A DNA stretch of 64,000 nucleotides from Nocardia wallacei (lineage in GTDB: Bacteria; Actinomycetota; Actinomycetes; Mycobacteriales; Mycobacteriaceae), in NCBI RefSeq assembly GCF_014466955.1, contig NZ_AP023396.1, forward strand, positions 4,526,001-4,590,000. The letters are read 5' to 3'. The translations under genes and the position numbers were made by a program. Positions within the stretch are counted from its first letter, which is position 1. Every line of letters begins with the position of its first letter. The notes beneath the pieces are model-generated. The model did not search any database. It saw nothing but the letters and a program-made list of their open reading frames with translations, and was not told the DNA's origin. Positions 61,559 to 64,000 of the stretch are shown in pieces.

Positions 61559-62074
61559 TCACCCGGGCTGCCCGGTGCCCGGGTTCGGGCGGGTGTCGGG
61601 GGCAGGGCAGTCGTCGGGAGGTGTGTCGCGGAGCCGGGTGATGGCGGTCTCGATGACGGTGAGGAAGGTCTGTAGGTCTGTGGCGGGTGTGTCGCCGAAC
61701 AGTGCGGCGGCCATCTCATCTCGTTCGTTGCGCAGGGTGGTGGTGAAGGTGTGGCCGTGGTCGGTGAGTGTGACGAGCAGGGCGCGGCGGTCGGTGGGGT
61801 GTGGCCGGCGGGTGACGTAGCCGTCGTCGGTGAGGCTGTCGACGAGTCCGGTGATGTTGCGGGGGGTGACGGCGAGTAGGTCGGCGAGGGCGCGTTGCGT
61901 CATGGGCCCGTGGTGGTGGAGGGCCCACAGGAGCCGGGCGCGGGCTTGGGTGAGGTCGCGGTCGGCCATGCCGCGTTCCATCATCGCGCCGAGTAGTTCG
62001 GTGAGTTGGAACAGCCGGTCCGCCGCGGTGCTGGCTGGGCCGGCCTCGCCAGGTATATCGTGAAGTGACTTCAC
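61559..62074 (-). CDS. MarR family transcriptional regulator
   Basis: 171 aa from ATG 62074, preceded by GGAGG. Helix-turn-helix MTQRALADLLAVTPRNITGL, then wing DDGYVTRRPHPTDRRALLVT. Divergent from a methyltransferase gene with about 57 bp between starts, so probably regulates it. Confidence 0.92.
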   Translation of the reverse strand: MKSLHDIPGEAGPASTAADRLFQLTELLGAMMERGMADRDLTQARARLLWALHHHGPMTQRALADLLAVTPRNITGLVDSLTDDGYVTRRPHPTDRRALLVTLTDHGHTFTTTLRNERDEMAAALFGDTPATDLQTFLTVIETAITRLRDTPPDDCPAPDTRPNPGTGQPG

Positions 62075-62131
62075 TATGCATCCACCTCCTTATTGTCAGC
62101 GTAGCGGGGTGGGTTTCGAGTTCGGAAGGCG

Positions 62132-62800
62132 GTGGCGGTCATGCCACAGCAGGTGAGACGTCGGCCGGTGTTCGCCCGGGTGTATGCCGGGTTGTTCGAG
62201 CCGGGGCCGGAACGGGCGGGGGTGGCCGAGCATCGGGGCCGGTTGCTGGCGGGATTGTCCGGGCGGGTGGTGGAGGTCGGTGCGGGGCACGGCCCGAACT
62301 TCGGCTTCTACCCGAGGGAGGTGACGCAGGTGGTGGCGGTGGAGCCCGAGCCAGTGTTGCGGGCACGCGCCGTGCGGGCGGCCGAGGCGGCGCCAGTGGA
62401 GGTGATCGACGGTGCGGCGGAACAGCTTGCGTTCGGCGACGGGGAATTCGACGCGGCGGTGGCGTGTATGACGTTGTGCTCGGTGACCGATCCGTCGGTG
62501 GCGCTGGCGGAGATGGCGCGGGTGGTGAAACCTGGTGGGCGGCTGCGGTTTTTCGAGCATGTCCGGCCGGAGTCGCCGCGGATGCGGCGGGTGCAGCGGG
62601 TGGTGGACGCGACGGTGTGGCCGCTGCTGATGAGTGGCTGTCACACCGGCCGCGATCTTCTGTCCGCGCTCGGCGCGGCCGGGTTCACTGTCACCGAGGT
62701 GGACCGTTTCCGGTTCCCCGACACCGCGTTTCCGTCACCGGCGGCCGAGCATGTCCTCGGCACCGCGGTGCTCACCTCGCGCGGCGAGGGTCTGCGATGA
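62132..62800 (+). CDS. Class I SAM-dependent methyltransferase
   Basis: 222 aa from GTG 62132; ATG 62141 (MPQQVRRRP) is an alternative, and GGAAGG at 62124-62129 is nearer the GTG. Motif I is VVEVGAGHGPNFGFYP, followed by acidic VVAVEPEPVL. Motif III-like RVVKPGGRLRFFEHVRPESP is that of the UbiE/small-molecule methyltransferase group. ATGA overlap with the downstream GerW gene. Substrate unknown. Confidence 0.9.
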   Translation: MAVMPQQVRRRPVFARVYAGLFEPGPERAGVAEHRGRLLAGLSGRVVEVGAGHGPNFGFYPREVTQVVAVEPEPVLRARAVRAAEAAPVEVIDGAAEQLAFGDGEFDAAVACMTLCSVTDPSVALAEMARVVKPGGRLRFFEHVRPESPRMRRVQRVVDATVWPLLMSGCHTGRDLLSALGAAGFTVTEVDRFRFPDTAFPSPAAEHVLGTAVLTSRGEGLR

Positions 62801-63231
62801 CCGGCGGCGCGGGCGCCACCGCGGATTCAGTGTCCGAGGACGGTGCGGGTGCCGCGGAGGCGTCGGTGCGGTTGCTCGAGCGGATGGCTACCCGGCTCGG
62901 CGGAATAACCTCGGCGGCAACGGCATTCGGTACACCGATCATCTCCGAGGGGCTGACGGTGGTGCCGGTGGCGCGAGCAGGTTTCGGGTTCGGCGGCGGC
63001 GCGGGCCGGGAGGTGCGTACGGACGGGACCGGCGAGGGCGGCGGAGGTGGCGGCGGGGTGGATGTCCGGCCGCTGGGTTACCTCGAAATCCGTTCCGGCA
63101 CCGTGCGGTATCGGCCGATCCGCGATCCGTGGCGCGACGTCGCGATCCCGCTCACGTCGCTGGTGCTGGCCACCGCGGCACCCAAGCTGCTCCGCGGCAT
63201 CGCGCGGCTACGCCATGGTCGACGGCGGTGA
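62797..63231 (+). CDS. GerW (YtfJ) family protein
   Basis: 144 aa from ATG 62797 (ATGA overlap with the methyltransferase). GGITSAATAFGTPIISEGLT, then VPVARAGFGFGGGAGRE, a Gly-rich linker and RPLGYLEIRSGTVRYRPIRD are typical GerW blocks. Named for spore germination in Bacillus but widespread in non-sporulating actinobacteria, where its role is unclear. Its 3' end overlaps the cysteine desulfurase gene by 24 bp tail-to-tail. Confidence 0.85.
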   Translation: MTGGAGATADSVSEDGAGAAEASVRLLERMATRLGGITSAATAFGTPIISEGLTVVPVARAGFGFGGGAGREVRTDGTGEGGGGGGGVDVRPLGYLEIRSGTVRYRPIRDPWRDVAIPLTSLVLATAAPKLLRGIARLRHGRRR

Positions 63232-64000
63232 GCGGCGGGCTCGGCCGTCGTGCGCCGTTGCAGCGTCGGTGAGCGTCGTGACGGCCGTGGTGAGGTCGTC
63301 GGGTGCGCTCCAGCGGCCAGGGACAGCCGTAGTGCCGCGAGGGCACGCTGATCGGTGAAGCCCATCGCGGTCAGCACTGGTGAGGGTGTGTGGGTGCCGC
63401 TGCGGCAGGCCGACCCGGTCGATGCCGCGAGCTGCGGTGCGGCAGTCAGGCTTTCGTGCCCGAGCGTGTCGTCGATGCTGATGTTCAGCGTGTTCGGCAG
63501 GCGCGCAGCGGCCGGGCCGTTGAGGTGCACACGGCCGGGCAGGGCCTCGGCCAGCCACCGGTGCAGGTCGTCGCGCAGGCGCCTGCTCCGATCGGCGGAA
63601 CCGGAAGCGAGGTCGGCGGCGGCACCGAGGGCGACGGCCAGGGCGACGTTCTCGGTGCCGGCGCGCAGCCCGTGCTCTTGGCCGCCGCCGTAGACCACCG
63701 GCTCCAGCACGACACCGCCGCGCACATACAGCGCGCCGATCCCCTTGGGCGCGTACATCTTGTGTCCCACGACAGTGAGCAGGTCGACTCCCAGCGCCTG
63801 CACGTCGAGAGGCATCTTCCCGGCGGCCTGGGCCGCGTCGCAGTGAAACACCGCATCGTGCCGGTGAGCGATCGCGGCGAGTTCCGAGATGGGTTGCAGG
63901 GCACCGGTTTCGTTGTTGGCCGCCATCACCGACACCAGCACCGTCTCGTCATCGACGACGGCGGCGAGCGTGGCGGGGTCGACGAGGCCATCCGAGTCGA
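63208..64000 (-). CDS. Cysteine desulfurase (NifS/IscS type), partial, frameshift near the end
   Basis: Enters from the right edge, so its start is outside the window. PLP Lys in VGHKMYAPKGIGALYV, Asp in VFHCDAAQAAGK and the active-site Cys loop STGSACRSGTHTPS are visible. Near 63320 a G appears to be missing (LSLAAGAHP instead of LSLGRWSAPDD); the corrected frame ends at 63208, the uncorrected one at 63078. Removes sulfur from cysteine for tRNA thiolation or Fe-S assembly. The shift hits only the last ~35 residues and may be a sequencing error. Confidence 0.88.

Overview
The window is high-GC actinobacterial DNA. Codon bias, WXG100-type proteins, LAL-type LuxR regulators, bacterial terpene synthases, CtpF-like and Rv1733c-like proteins and the IS families all suggest a Nocardia-like member of the Mycobacteriales. 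The genus is an inference from gene content; no rRNA or tRNA gene was seen.

Layout. (1) 1-13.2 kb, minus strand: a three-gene locus. A 451-aa protein of unknown function is followed by a WXG100-like protein and a giant polypeptide that runs off the left edge. The giant (at least 3,400 residues) combines a helical/hydrophobic N-terminus, long coiled coils, a SecA-like motor, a papain-fold Tox-PL domain, several helix-turn-helix units, a GNAT acetyltransferase and an HExxH metalloprotease motif. A run of ten C at 5894-5903 breaks its frame. It is the most unusual object here and looks like a type VII secretion-associated polymorphic toxin. (2) 13.4-14.4 kb: transposase debris. (3) 14.6-27.8 kb: three paralogous LAL regulators (910-920 aa) on the minus strand, separated by gene-poor, more AT-rich DNA and a decayed IS3 element. 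(4) 28.7-33 kb: an AfsR/NB-ARC regulator remnant, an FAD monooxygenase, IS21 and IS256 scraps and an apparently intact IS630 element. (5) 33-40.7 kb: hypothetical proteins, a damaged HTH gene, a truncated GNAT gene, a CtpF-like P-type ATPase tail-to-tail with an Rv1733c-like membrane protein, a dihydrofolate reductase-like protein and a small secreted protein. (6) 41-48.6 kb: two terpenoid cassettes: P450 / class I synthase / class II-type cyclase (ATGA-coupled), then P450 / class I terpene synthase. (7) 49.6-52.6 kb: an IS21-family element with a frameshifted istA, an intact istB and a DUF6283 gene inside its candidate ends. (8) 52.8-64 kb: small regulator-plus-effector units: Bcr/CflA efflux/MarR, TetR/DHA2 efflux, SulP/MerR with a MerR-type promoter, a VOC remnant/ABM-like protein, SDR/ArsR with a shared palindrome, MarR/methyltransferase/GerW, and the 3' part of a cysteine desulfurase gene.

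Single-base frame breaks recur (giant toxin, IS3, HTH gene, VOC, istA, cysteine desulfurase). Some may be sequencing indels rather than biology, so each should be checked against reads. All translations were read by eye; family names rest on recognised motifs, not on searches.
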